This document shows positions 1 through 8,848 of a stretch of DNA of 64,000 nt, one piece after another. The notes beneath the pieces are model-generated. The model was not told where the DNA came from and did no database searches. It worked only from the letters and a program-made list of their open reading frames with translations. A program made the translations under genes and the position numbers. Within the stretch, counting starts at the first letter, position 1; every line of letters begins with the position of its first letter. This stretch comes from Yoonia sp. R2331 (GTDB taxonomy: Bacteria > Pseudomonadota > Alphaproteobacteria > Rhodobacterales > Rhodobacteraceae), in contig NZ_JBGCUN010000001.1 of assembly GCF_041103235.1 (NCBI RefSeq), positions 248,001 to 312,000 of the forward strand. Direction: 5' to 3'.

Positions 1-1710
1 GTGGCGTTCCAGATAGGTGGTGTCCGGCAGGATCAGATCGGCATAGGCCACCATCTCAGAGCTATAGGCATCCGAATAGATGATGCGCGGGATCACATAG
101 TCGCCGTTCTCATCCGTGTCCGTCAGCATGTTCATCACACCGGACGTGTTCATGGAAGAGTTCCACGACATATTCGCCATATACATGAACAGCGTGTCGA
201 TCTTGTAGGGATCGCCCGCGTGGGCGTTGGAGATCACCATGTGCATCAGCCCGTGGCTGGACATCGGGTTGTCCCACGTGAACGCCTTGTCTATGCGGAT
301 CGCGCTGTTGTCGTCCTTGATCATCAGATCATCAGGGCCATGCACAAAGCCAAGGTGCGGGCCATTCAAGGGACCACCGGGTTGGGTGCGTCCATGCGGC
401 TTGGGATGCGCATGGGGCGGCTTGGGGTAGGGCGGTTTGAAGCGCATACCGCCGGGGACCTCAACCGTGCCGAGGATGATCTGAAGGGTGTGCAGCGCGC
501 GGCAGGTCTGGAAGCCGTTGGAGTGGGCAGAGATGCCGCGCATGGCGTGCATCGACACCGGACGCCCGACCATTTTGTCGTGCTTCACGCCACGGAAATC
601 GGTCCATTCCCGGTCCAGCGCGATCGCTTCGTCAAAGGCGACGCGGGCCAGATCAGCGGCAATGGCGCGGATACGCTTGGCGGGGATGCCGCAGCGATCG
701 GCCACTGCCTCGGGGGCGTATTCATCGGCCAGATAGCGGTCGGCCATATGGTGAAAGACCGGGCGATGTGTCACGCCCTTGTGGCGGTAGCTGGCGGATA
801 GATCAGGTTCCACGCCTTGGCCGTTCCAAGCCGCCAGCTTGCCGGTGCGGCGGTCAATGACCTGCGGTTCACCGTCCTTGTCGCGCAACAGCAGGCCGAA
901 TTGGTCGGACTTGGGGTCTTCGTTCACCAGAACAGAGGCATTAGTGAAGCGCGCGAGGTAATCCAGATCAACGCGGCCCGCCTTCATCAGGCAGTGGACC
1001 AGCGCCAGAATGAATAGACCATCAGTGCCCGGTGTGATGCCGACCCAATCGTCGGCCACGGCGTTATAGCCGGTGCGGATCGGGTTCACGCCGATGACCC
1101 GCGCGCCGCGGGCCTTGATCTTGCCGATGCCGATCTTGATTGGGTTGCTGTCGTGATCTTCGGCCACACCAAAGAGCATGAACATCTTGGTGTGGTCCCA
1201 ATCGGGCTGGCCAAATTCCCAGAACGCGCCACCCATCGTGTAGATGCCAGCGGCGGCCATGTTGACCGAACAGAACCCACCGTGGGCAGCATAGTTTGGC
1301 GTGCCAAAGCCTTGCGCCCAGAGCGATGTGAACGACTGCGACTGGTCGCGACCTGTGAAGAACGCAAGCTTTTCAGGGGCCTCTTCGCGGATGGGTTTCA
1401 GCCAATCGGTGGCGATGGTCAGCGCCTCATCCCAAGAGATCTCTTCGTACTCGCCAGACCCGCGCGGGCCGACCCGCTTGAGCGGGGCGCGCAGACGCGA
1501 GGGCGCGTTGTGCTGCATGATGCCCGCACTGCCCTTGGCGCAGAGCACACCCTGATTGACCGGATGATCCTTGTTGCCTTCGATATAGGCAACCTTTCCA
1601 TCCTTCATATGCACGTTGATCCCACAACGGCAGGCGCACATGTAGCACGTTGTTTTGCGGACCTCGTCACTGACGGCGGGCGAGGTATCGAGCACAGGTT
1701 GTTTGTTCAT
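1..1710 (-). CDS. soeA: Molybdopterin oxidoreductase, probable sulfite dehydrogenase SoeA (partial)
   Basis: Only the amino-terminal 570 codons are present; the gene leaves the window at the left edge. The start at 1710 follows GGAGG six bases upstream. A [4Fe-4S] motif is visible as Cys22-x2-Cys25-x3-Cys29 with Cys57 in GVLCAKG, followed by molybdopterin-enzyme sequence such as ISWDEAL at about residues 91-97. There is no Tat or Sec signal, which fits a cytoplasmic enzyme. Family knowledge: in roseobacters the cytoplasmic SoeABC sulfite dehydrogenase is encoded beside xsc and pta, and it oxidises the sulfite released by Xsc. The SoeA name is inferred mainly from this neighbourhood. A formate-dehydrogenase-like or thiosulfate-reductase-like enzyme cannot be excluded without the C-terminus and the partner genes. 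Confidence 0.72.
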   Translation of the reverse strand, partial: MNKQPVLDTSPAVSDEVRKTTCYMCACRCGINVHMKDGKVAYIEGNKDHPVNQGVLCAKGSAGIMQHNAPSRLRAPLKRVGPRGSGEYEEISWDEALTIATDWLKPIREEAPEKLAFFTGRDQSQSFTSLWAQGFGTPNYAAHGGFCSVNMAAAGIYTMGGAFWEFGQPDWDHTKMFMLFGVAEDHDSNPIKIGIGKIKARGARVIGVNPIRTGYNAVADDWVGITPGTDGLFILALVHCLMKAGRVDLDYLARFTNASVLVNEDPKSDQFGLLLRDKDGEPQVIDRRTGKLAAWNGQGVEPDLSASYRHKGVTHRPVFHHMADRYLADEYAPEAVADRCGIPAKRIRAIAADLARVAFDEAIALDREWTDFRGVKHDKMVGRPVSMHAMRGISAHSNGFQTCRALHTLQIILGTVEVPGGMRFKPPYPKPPHAHPKPHGRTQPGGPLNGPHLGFVHGPDDLMIKDDNSAIRIDKAFTWDNPMSSHGLMHMVISNAHAGDPYKIDTLFMYMANMSWNSSMNTSGVMNMLTDTDENGDYVIPRIIYSDAYSSEMVAYADLILPDTTYLERH

Positions 1711-1762
1711 GTGGTGCCTCCCAGAGGGAACGGTATCAAAGGTGTATCAATCCGCCAAGTGG

Positions 1763-2518
1763 TCATGCAAAGACTACCTGTCGGATCAGCCCGACGCCTG
1801 CCAAACAGATCAACAGGCTTAGGCAGAATGGGCGGTAGTAGGGGGTCAGCCGCTCAATAAAGAGCTGCTGCCCGACGAAGACGCCGATCATGGTGGGCAC
1901 GGCAAAGGTCAGGCCACGGGCCACGCCCGACATATCCATGACGCCAAAGGCCAGCTGCGTGATCATCGAGGTGAGCGAGCCCAGAAATAGAAACAGCACC
2001 AGCGACCCCCGCATCGAGGCTGCGGGCGCGTTGCGGGCCAGCACGTAAAGCGCCACAACCATGCCGCCCACATGGGCCAGACCGCTGGCGATGCCGGCGA
2101 CAAAACCTGCGCCATAGATCCCCGGCTTACTGTCGAGGAAGTTCAGCCGGATCTTGGCAAGCAAGGTCGCCGCAAGTGTGACGATCAATGACAGTGCGAT
2201 GGCCTTGGACGTCGCAACCGGCAGGCTCGTGGTCAGGTATAGCCCAAAGGGCCAGCCGATGGTTGAGCCGATGACAAGGCCATAGGCTGTCGGGCGGTCG
2301 GCATTGGCCCAGCCACCTTTGAGCATCATCAGAGAGGCGGACATTTCCAGCCACCAGAGCATCGGGATCAGTTCCACCGGGGGCAGGAACACAACGGCGC
2401 TGGCCATGATCAGTGCTGACAGCGCAAAGCCCGAAAAGCCACGCACGACACCGGCCAGAAAGGTGATGACGACAAGCCAGCCGATTTCCGAAGGCGTGAG
2501 GTTCAGGATGTCGATCAT
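1763..2518 (-). CDS. TSUP (TauE/SafE) family anion exporter
   Basis: A 251-residue, very hydrophobic protein with about eight predicted membrane segments and the TSUP-type N-terminus (VVITFLAGVVRGFSGFALSA). TSUP proteins export sulfite, sulfoacetate or related organosulfur anions across the inner membrane. Its start overlaps the stop of the acetate kinase gene by four bases, so the two are translationally coupled. Position between the sulfoacetaldehyde genes and soeA suggests it removes sulfite or sulfate made by taurine breakdown. It is a paralogue of the gene at 4534-5274, and the substrate split between the two cannot be read from sequence. Confidence 0.85.
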   Translation of the reverse strand: MIDILNLTPSEIGWLVVITFLAGVVRGFSGFALSALIMASAVVFLPPVELIPMLWWLEMSASLMMLKGGWANADRPTAYGLVIGSTIGWPFGLYLTTSLPVATSKAIALSLIVTLAATLLAKIRLNFLDSKPGIYGAGFVAGIASGLAHVGGMVVALYVLARNAPAASMRGSLVLFLFLGSLTSMITQLAFGVMDMSGVARGLTFAVPTMIGVFVGQQLFIERLTPYYRPFCLSLLICLAGVGLIRQVVFA

Positions 2519-3579
2519 TGCCCTGCCTCGATCAGGGTCAGCGCGTCGCGGGCGATGGCCTTTTCTTCGTCGGCGGGGATCACATGCACCGGGACCGCGC
2601 CAAAGCAGGCCAGATGCCCCATGATGCGGTCGCGAATGGGGGCGGCGTTTTCGCCGATGCCGCCGGTGAAGGCCACGGCGTCGAGCCCACCCATCGCCAC
2701 GATGGCCGACCCGGCGTGCCGCGCGGCCCAGTAGCAGAAGTGGTCGATGGCGAAGGCGGCGGCGTCATCGTCGCGCGCCAGCAGCGTCCGCATGTCATTG
2801 TCACCTGCCAGCGCCTTCAGCCCCGATGCGCGGTTGAGCAACCGGTCGGTTTCGTCCTCGCCAAAGGCCTGGGACATGCGCAGCACGGCGGCCCCGTCGA
2901 TGTCGCCGGACCGCGTGCCCATCGTCAGGCCCGACAACGGCGAATAGCCCATTGAGGTGGCGACGGACTGCCCCTTGAGGATCGCGCAAAGAGAGGCGCC
3001 ATTGCCCAGATGCAGCGCCAACAAGCGGCGAGGAATGTCGGCGCCAAATTCCGCGACCATGTTGGCATAAGACAGCCCGTGGAACCCATAGCGGCGGATA
3101 CCTGCATCCGTCTGGGTCTGCGGGATCGCATAGCGGGTCGCGACATCGGGGTTGGTGGCGTGAAAGGCGGTTCCGAAACTGGCGTATTGCGGCAGATCGG
3201 GGGCGACTTCTTGCAAGGCGAGCAACCCGGCGAGGTTGTTGGGGTTGTGCAAGGGTGCCAGCGGAATGCAGGACCGGATCGCCTCGACCACCACGTTTGT
3301 GACTCGCGCCGGGGCGGTCAGGATCGTGCCGCCATGCACCACGCGGTGGGCGGCGGCGGTGAAGCTGTTGACCGGGTGGCCAGCGTCGGCCAGGGCCGCC
3401 AGCATCAGGGTCAGTGCGGCGGCATGGTTGCGGGTTTCAACCGCCTCTTCGCGGTCGCCCAGCGTCAGGGTGCCCGCCGTGCCGATGGATTGCACCTGTC
3501 CCGACAGCACAGAGTTCAGGCTGGGGTCGAAAACTTCGACCTTGAGCGATGAGGAACCGGCGTTGAGGACCAGGATCAT
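2515..3579 (-). CDS. ackA: Acetate kinase family protein
   Basis: ASKHA-fold kinase that interconverts acetyl phosphate and acetate with ADP/ATP. Visible motifs are the N-terminal phosphate loop NAGSSSLK, YGFHGLSY near the middle, LHLGNGAS, GTRSGDID and the adenine-site FTGGIGEN near the C-terminus. At 354 residues it is shorter than the usual roughly 400, so it belongs to a compact subgroup. It sits 9 bases after the phosphate acyltransferase gene and overlaps the next TSUP gene. In this operon it would handle acetyl phosphate released by Xsc, giving ATP or acting as overflow. Propionate kinase activity is possible. Confidence 0.88.
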   Translation of the reverse strand: MILVLNAGSSSLKVEVFDPSLNSVLSGQVQSIGTAGTLTLGDREEAVETRNHAAALTLMLAALADAGHPVNSFTAAAHRVVHGGTILTAPARVTNVVVEAIRSCIPLAPLHNPNNLAGLLALQEVAPDLPQYASFGTAFHATNPDVATRYAIPQTQTDAGIRRYGFHGLSYANMVAEFGADIPRRLLALHLGNGASLCAILKGQSVATSMGYSPLSGLTMGTRSGDIDGAAVLRMSQAFGEDETDRLLNRASGLKALAGDNDMRTLLARDDDAAAFAIDHFCYWAARHAGSAIVAMGGLDAVAFTGGIGENAAPIRDRIMGHLACFGAVPVHVIPADEEKAIARDALTLIEAGQ

Positions 3580-3588
3580 GTCAGCGGC

Positions 3589-4524
3589 CTATTTCGGCAA
3601 AGCGCAGGTGATGGACGCCAAAGCGACCGAAGCGAGGCGGGCCGCAGCCGGGTCTGCGCGCGAGGTCAGCAGGATCGGCACTTTCGCGCCCGAGACGATG
3701 CCACCGGCACAGCCGCCCGCCAGATAGACGAAGGATTTGAAAAGCGCGTTGCCCGACACGATGTCGGGTACGATGATCGCATCCGCCTTGCCCGCGACGG
3801 GATCAGCGGACAGCCCCTTGGTCGCGACAGCGTCAGACGACAGGATCAGGTCAAGCGCGAGCGGGCCAGAGAAATCGGCATCTGCGATATTGGCCGTGGC
3901 CCAATCGGCCAGCGCCCGCCCGTCCATCGCAGAGGGCACCGCGGGGATCGGGCTTTCTGTGGCAGAGAGCATCGCGACACGTGGGCGCGGGTTGCCCAGC
4001 TTGTGCAGCAGTTTGACCACCTCTTGGATCGAAGACTGCCGCGTGGCCAGATCGGGCGAGACGTTGACGGCGGCGTCCGTGATCAGGATCGGTTTGCCGC
4101 CATTTGGTGGCGAGATGTGGAAGATATGCACAAAGCGGTTGCCGGTGCGCAGGCCTGCATCCCGGCTGACAGCGGATTTCATGAAGACATCGGTGTGCAG
4201 CTGGCCTTTCATCAGCACATCCGCCTCGCCCGCGCCGCAAAGGTTGGCGGCGGTGCGCCCGGCCTCTTCCTCGCCCTGTGTTGGTACGACGGTGTAGCCG
4301 GTGATGTCCCAGTCAAGCTTGGCCGCCTCGGCGCGGATGTCGTCCGCTTCGCCTACGAACACGGGCGTCATCAGGCCCGATTTGGTGGCTTCTTCTGCAG
4401 CGGCCATTGGCAGTGGCGCACCGGCACGGGCGATGGCCACGCGGGGTGGGGCGAACTTTGCCGCCAGCGCCATCAGGTCGGCAGGGGCGGCGGGTTGGAG
4501 CGGGTCAATGAACGGGCTGGACAT
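3589..4524 (-). CDS. pta: Phosphate acetyl/butyryltransferase
   Basis: A 311-residue single-domain acyltransferase of the Pta/Ptb family, converting acetyl phosphate plus CoA to acetyl-CoA plus phosphate. Recognisable elements include VLMKGQLHTDVFMK around residue 105, ITDAAVN in the middle and VPDIVSGNALFKSF near residue 250. The sequence resembles the phosphate butyryltransferase-like or MaoC-Pta C-terminal type more than long E. coli Pta, so substrate breadth is uncertain. It lies 9 bases after the TSUP gene and 9 bases before ackA in the xsc operon, where its expected job is to channel Xsc-derived acetyl phosphate into central metabolism. Confidence 0.85.
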   Translation of the reverse strand: MSSPFIDPLQPAAPADLMALAAKFAPPRVAIARAGAPLPMAAAEEATKSGLMTPVFVGEADDIRAEAAKLDWDITGYTVVPTQGEEEAGRTAANLCGAGEADVLMKGQLHTDVFMKSAVSRDAGLRTGNRFVHIFHISPPNGGKPILITDAAVNVSPDLATRQSSIQEVVKLLHKLGNPRPRVAMLSATESPIPAVPSAMDGRALADWATANIADADFSGPLALDLILSSDAVATKGLSADPVAGKADAIIVPDIVSGNALFKSFVYLAGGCAGGIVSGAKVPILLTSRADPAAARLASVALASITCALPK

Positions 4525-4533
4525 GGAGGAACC

Positions 4534-5274
4534 TCAGAGAACGGCGCGGATCAGGCCAAGGGCCGAGAGCGCAAGAAGGAGCAGAACCGCGAAACGGCGG
4601 AATTCGGTCGGTGATGCGGACAGAAACTGACGCCCGCCAAGCCAGATGCCAAGGGCCAGTATGGGAAAGGCGATGGCCGCGCCGCGCAGCGTGTCCCAGG
4701 TCACGAGCCCGCCGTGCCACATCAGCGGCATGGTGATGAAGTCGAGCCCGGTGAGATAGACGATCATCGTGGCGCGAAACACCGGAGCGGCGATGGGCTG
4801 GGCCGTCAGAAAGGCCGCCACAGGCAGCCCGCCAATGCCCGCGCCGTTGCAGATGCCCGAAATCACACCAACGCCCGCGTAGCCGGGGCGCGGAATGGTG
4901 CCGCGGATGGTCCAGCCGGACAGCAGGATCAGCGACATCACGAAAACGATGGCCGAGACAGTTAGCCGCGCGGTGTCCGGTCCCACTGAAATGATGATCG
5001 AAACCGACACCGGCAGTGCGATGGCCGCACCCAGCAGCAACCACCCCACGCGGGGCCAGTCGATGTGACCCCGGATACCGCGGGCCTGCAGGGCGGTCAT
5101 GATGATCTCGCACGTGAATACCACCGGGATCAGAGGAAGCGGGTTGGTCAGAAGGGCCGCAAAGGCGATGAAGATCGCCGAAAACCCAAAACCCGAATAG
5201 CCCCGGACGTAGGCGGCCCCCAGCAGTGCAACTGCAAGAGCCGCCGCGGTGCCGGGGCCAAGGTCGAAAGGCAC
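4534..5274 (-). CDS. TSUP (TauE/SafE) family anion exporter, second copy
   Basis: A 246-residue polytopic membrane protein with the TSUP N-terminal signature (GAAYVRGYSGFGFSAIFIAF) and a second half-repeat beginning near GYAGVGVISGICNGAGIGG. It begins 3 bases after the xsc stop codon, so it is tightly coupled to Xsc. Exporters at this position in other taurine clusters are thought to expel sulfite or sulfate. Two TSUP paralogues flanking pta-ackA in one operon could reflect different anions, such as sulfite and acetate or sulfoacetate; that split is inference. Confidence 0.85.
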   Translation of the reverse strand: MPFDLGPGTAAALAVALLGAAYVRGYSGFGFSAIFIAFAALLTNPLPLIPVVFTCEIIMTALQARGIRGHIDWPRVGWLLLGAAIALPVSVSIIISVGPDTARLTVSAIVFVMSLILLSGWTIRGTIPRPGYAGVGVISGICNGAGIGGLPVAAFLTAQPIAAPVFRATMIVYLTGLDFITMPLMWHGGLVTWDTLRGAAIAFPILALGIWLGGRQFLSASPTEFRRFAVLLLLALSALGLIRAVL

Positions 5275-5277
5275 CGA

Positions 5278-7047
5278 TTACTCGGCTGCCATATCAGCGG
5301 CGGTGACGCCTGCCACGCGCACAGGTTTCTTCATCGCGTCGCGGCGGAAGGGTTCGCCCAGCTCTTTGTTCAAGAGCACCTCGATGAAGGTGGTGACGTT
5401 GCCTTCCATCTGGCCTTTGATCGCGGTGTTCAGCGCGTCGGTCAGTTCGTCCATCGACGACACTTGCACGCCGGTCAGACCACAGGCGTCTGCGATTTTG
5501 GCGTAGGACACGTTGGTGTCCAGTTCGGTGCCGACAAAGTTGTCATCGAACCACAGTGTCGTGTTCCGCTTTTCAGCGCCCCACTGGTAATTGCGGAAGA
5601 TGATCATGGTCATCGCAGGCCAGTCGCCCCGGCCAACAGAGACCATTTCGTTCATCGAGATGCCGAATGCGCCGTCACCGGCAAAGCCAACCACGGGCAC
5701 ATCCGGGCAGCCGATTTTGGCACCGCAGATTGCGGGGAAACCATAGCCACACGGGCCAAAGAGGCCGGGTGCCAGATACTTGCGGCTTTCTTCAAATGAC
5801 GGATAGGCGTTGCCGATGGCGCAGTTGTTGCCGATGTCCGAGCTGATGATCGCGTTTTTGGGCAGGGCGGCCTGAATCGCACGCCACGCCATGCGAGGCG
5901 ACATCTTGTTGGGCTCTGCGTCGCGGGCACGTTCGTTCCAGGTGGTGCCGGGATCATCCTCTTCATGGTCAAGCGAGGTGAGTTCCTGCGCCCAAGCCGA
6001 TTTGGTCTGGCTAATCATCGCCTTGCGGTCGGCGCGGCCTGCGTCGCCCGCATCGTCGGACAGCTGGTTCAGGATGCCGGTCGCGACTTTCTTGGCGTCG
6101 CCGACGATGCCCACGGTGACCTTTTTGGTCAGGCCGATACGGTCGGGGTTGATGTCGACCTGAATGATCTTGGCGTTGGTGGGCCAGTAATCAATGCCAT
6201 AGCCCGGCAGGGTTGAAAACGGGTTGAGGCGGGTGCCGAGGGCCAGCACCACGTCCGCCTTCGAGATCAGCTCCATCCCGGCCTTGGAGCCGTTGTAGCC
6301 CAAGGGACCAGCAAAGAGCGGGTGGTTGCCGGGAAAGGCGTCGTTGTGCTGATAGCCCACGCAGACCGGCGCATCGAGCTTTTCCGCCAGTTGACGCGAG
6401 GCGTCGATGCCGTCGGCAAGCACCACACCGGCACCATTCAGGATGACCGGGAATTTGGCAGAAGACAGAAGTTCAGCCGCTGTTTTGACGGCTTCTTCAC
6501 CGCCAGAGGGACGCTCAAATTCAACCTTCACGGGCAGTTCAATGTCGACCACCTGAGTCCAGAAGTCGCGCGGGATGTTGATCTGAGCAGGGGCAGAGGC
6601 GCGGTAGGCCTGCATAATCACGCGGTTCAGCGTCTCTGCGATGCGTGATGGGTCGCGGACCTCTTCCTGATAGGCGACGCAATCCGCGAACAGGTTCATC
6701 TGTTCCATTTCCTGAAAGCCGCCCTGACCGATGGTCTTATTGGCAGCCTGCGGGGTCACTAGCAACAGCGGCGTATGGTTCCAGTAGGCGGTTTTGACGG
6801 AGGTCACAAAGTTGGTGATGCCGGGGCCGTTCTGGGCGATCATCATCGACATCTCACCAGTGGCGCGGGTGTAGCCATCGGCCATCATGCCTGCGGTCAT
6901 TTCATGGGCGCAGTCCCAGAATTTGATGCCAGCGGCAGGGAAAATATCAGAGATCGGCATCATGGCAGAGCCGATGATCCCAAAAGCGTGCCTGATTCCA
7001 TGCATCTGTAGTGTTTTGACGAAGGCTTCCTCGGTCGTCATTTTCAT
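5278..7047 (-). CDS. xsc: Sulfoacetaldehyde acetyltransferase
   Basis: Thiamine-diphosphate enzyme that cleaves sulfoacetaldehyde with phosphate to acetyl phosphate and sulfite, the central step in taurine dissimilation. The 589-residue length matches the family. The N-terminal pyrimidine-binding domain starts MKMTTEEAFVKTLQMHGIRH and contains the characteristic IGSAMMPISDIFP and AHEMTAGMMADGYTRATG. The C-terminal ThDP/Mg motif is GDGAFGISMNEM, ending near FRNYQWGAEKRN. These Xsc-specific stretches separate it from acetolactate synthase. It is the first gene of the downstream operon (TSUP, pta, ackA, TSUP, probably soeA) and is preceded by tauR. Direct repeats that may bind TauR lie 90-121 bases upstream. 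Confidence 0.95.
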   Translation of the reverse strand: MKMTTEEAFVKTLQMHGIRHAFGIIGSAMMPISDIFPAAGIKFWDCAHEMTAGMMADGYTRATGEMSMMIAQNGPGITNFVTSVKTAYWNHTPLLLVTPQAANKTIGQGGFQEMEQMNLFADCVAYQEEVRDPSRIAETLNRVIMQAYRASAPAQINIPRDFWTQVVDIELPVKVEFERPSGGEEAVKTAAELLSSAKFPVILNGAGVVLADGIDASRQLAEKLDAPVCVGYQHNDAFPGNHPLFAGPLGYNGSKAGMELISKADVVLALGTRLNPFSTLPGYGIDYWPTNAKIIQVDINPDRIGLTKKVTVGIVGDAKKVATGILNQLSDDAGDAGRADRKAMISQTKSAWAQELTSLDHEEDDPGTTWNERARDAEPNKMSPRMAWRAIQAALPKNAIISSDIGNNCAIGNAYPSFEESRKYLAPGLFGPCGYGFPAICGAKIGCPDVPVVGFAGDGAFGISMNEMVSVGRGDWPAMTMIIFRNYQWGAEKRNTTLWFDDNFVGTELDTNVSYAKIADACGLTGVQVSSMDELTDALNTAIKGQMEGNVTTFIEVLLNKELGEPFRRDAMKKPVRVAGVTAADMAAE

Positions 7048-7136
7048 CGGTCATATCCCTTGTGTGGCAGAGTTTTACGGACAGCACGGCGCCTGTCGTA
7101 TCAGGCGCCACAATAGAGTTGCAGCGTGGCATTCAG

Positions 7137-7168
7137 TAGGGCCAGTTACCACCCCCGCCTAGCGCCAG
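7137..7168 (-). promoter_or_regulatory. Direct repeat upstream of xsc, candidate TauR site
   Basis: Read on the minus strand, CTGGCGCTA (7168-7160) and CTGGCCCTA (7145-7137) form a direct repeat with 23-base spacing, about two helical turns. The R. capsulatus TauR site is, as I recall, a CTGGACYTAA direct repeat, which these resemble. A similar pair precedes tpa at the same distance from its start codon. Confidence 0.55.
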
Positions 7169-7177
7169 TCAATCACA

Positions 7178-7200
7178 TATTGAGAACATAAGTCTCAATA
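7178..7200. promoter_or_regulatory. Perfect 8-bp inverted repeat between tauR and xsc
   Basis: TATTGAGA (7178-7185) and TCTCAATA (7193-7200) are perfect inverted repeats around a 7-base spacer. It lies just after the tauR stop and 131 bases before xsc. It has no U-run or G+C-rich stem, so an operator seems likelier than a terminator. The binding protein is unknown. Confidence 0.45.
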
Positions 7201-7226
7201 ATGCAATGAATCAGAAGTCGCGTAAC

Positions 7227-8681
7227 CTAAGAGATCGCCCGAGCAATTCGCGCGACGCCTTCGGGGATCAGTGACGCGGGCAAAGAGGAATAGGCCAGCC
7301 GCATGTAGTGCTGCGGCGGGGCGTCACCAACAAAGAACGGTGCGCCGGGTTCGATCAGAACAGAGCAGCCGCGCAATTGGGTGGCCAGTTGCGTGGTGTT
7401 GATGTGGTCAGGTGCCGCAACCCAGACCGACGACCCGCCATAAGCGCCTTGACCCGCCACATGGATGCCGTGGCTGTTCAGGCTGTCATCCAGCACCTTG
7501 CGGCGGGTGTGATAGGCCTGGCTCATCCGGCGGACCAGTGCGTCGTAATGGCCCAGCGACAGGAAATAGGCGACCGTGCGCTGGGTCAGACCGGGCGGGT
7601 GGCGCAGCAGGGACGCGCGCAGCGCGCGGACCTCTTTGATGAAAGGCGCAGGCCCCACCAGATAGCCCAGTCGCAGACCGGGAAACAGCGATTTTGAGAA
7701 CGAGCCCACATAGATCACCCGGCCATTCCGGTCGAGCGATTTCAAGGCTGGGGAAGACGGTTTGAGGAACGCCATTTCAAATTCGTAATCGTCTTCGACC
7801 ACCAGAAAATCATCCCGCTCGGCCCGGTCCAACAGCGCGTGACGGCGCGGCAGGGGCATGGTGGCGGTTGTCGGGCATTGGTGGCTGGGGGTGGTGAAAA
7901 CCACGTCGGTGTCATCGGGCAGCGCATCGGGGGGCAGGCCATCACGGTCCACCGCCACAGGTGACAACTGGCACCGCGATTGGGTCAGGATCGCGCGCAA
8001 GGCAGGATAGCAGGGGTCTTCGATCACGGCGCGGCGGCGCTGGGTCAGCAGGACCTGAGCGGTCAACCACAGCGCATTCTGCGCGCCCATCGTCACAAGG
8101 ATCTCATCCGGGCCGGCAAGGATGCCGCGGCGGGGCAGAGTCTGGCGGGCGATGAATTCCACAAGCTGCGGGTCATCGCCGTCAAAGTAGTCGACGGTGA
8201 GGGCGGAAAAGTCCCGTTTGCCAAGTGCTTGCAGAGCGCAGAGCCGCCAGTTGGCGCTGTCAAACAGTGTCGGATCGGCCTGCCCGTAGATGAAGGAGTA
8301 TTTGTAGTCGGCCCAATCGGCGGGCTTTTCCATGCCAAGGCCGGGGCTGAATTTCTGCCCGATGGCGCGGGACCAATCGACCGTGCTGGTTGTCGCCCGC
8401 TGCGCGGGAAAGGCGGGCGGTTCTGGCGCGTTGTCAGAGACGAAATAGCCGGATCGTCCGCGGGAGGTCAGGTAGTCATCCGCGACAAGCTCGGTATAGG
8501 CCAGCGTCACGGTGATCCGGCTGACCCCAAGGTGTTTTGCCATACGCCGCGATGACGGCAGCCGTTCGCCGGGGCGAAACCGGCCCGCAAGGATGCCCTG
8601 CGCCACCATTTGCTGGATTCGCGCCTGCAAGGTGCCGGGGGCGGTGGGATCAAGAAAGAAGGTTTCGACAGAAATCGACAT
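7227..8681 (-). CDS. tauR: MocR/GntR-type transcriptional regulator TauR
   Basis: A 484-residue MocR protein: an N-terminal GntR winged helix (residues about 15-80, GRFRPGERLPSSRRMAKHLG, then VSRITVTLAYTEL) fused to a fold-type I aminotransferase-like domain. The PLP-lysine region is YVGSFSKSLFPGLRLGY near residue 330. TauR activates taurine genes, probably by sensing taurine through PLP. It is encoded directly upstream of xsc on the same strand, matching the tauR-xsc association in Rhodobacter. The gene for the divergent riboflavin transporter lies beyond its promoter, so the 8682-8848 interval must hold two divergent promoters. Confidence 0.88.
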   Translation of the reverse strand: MSISVETFFLDPTAPGTLQARIQQMVAQGILAGRFRPGERLPSSRRMAKHLGVSRITVTLAYTELVADDYLTSRGRSGYFVSDNAPEPPAFPAQRATTSTVDWSRAIGQKFSPGLGMEKPADWADYKYSFIYGQADPTLFDSANWRLCALQALGKRDFSALTVDYFDGDDPQLVEFIARQTLPRRGILAGPDEILVTMGAQNALWLTAQVLLTQRRRAVIEDPCYPALRAILTQSRCQLSPVAVDRDGLPPDALPDDTDVVFTTPSHQCPTTATMPLPRRHALLDRAERDDFLVVEDDYEFEMAFLKPSSPALKSLDRNGRVIYVGSFSKSLFPGLRLGYLVGPAPFIKEVRALRASLLRHPPGLTQRTVAYFLSLGHYDALVRRMSQAYHTRRKVLDDSLNSHGIHVAGQGAYGGSSVWVAAPDHINTTQLATQLRGCSVLIEPGAPFFVGDAPPQHYMRLAYSSLPASLIPEGVARIARAIS

Positions 8682-8848
8682 GGCTGGCCTTAGTTTCGCG
8701 GTAGTCTGGCCCTAAGCGTGATCAGACACAAGCCATGCTCAGGACATGCATCCCAGAGCCGGAAGACCTGTACAGCACGTGATGTTAGAATGGGTATTGA
8801 TACATGATTGATCTATGGCTAGGCTGGCTTTGCCGCACTGATGCGGCG

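Noticed and set aside
1-801. Long plus-strand open frame at the left edge
   Set aside because: It is antisense to the molybdopterin oxidoreductase, His/Arg/Gly rich and without a recognisable domain; a shadow of high-G+C coding DNA.
5278-7047. Acetolactate synthase as the name for the ThDP enzyme
   Set aside because: The Xsc-specific stretches (IGSAMMPISDIFP, FRNYQWGAEKRN) and the pta/TSUP/tauR neighbours fit sulfoacetaldehyde acetyltransferase; no small regulatory subunit gene is present.
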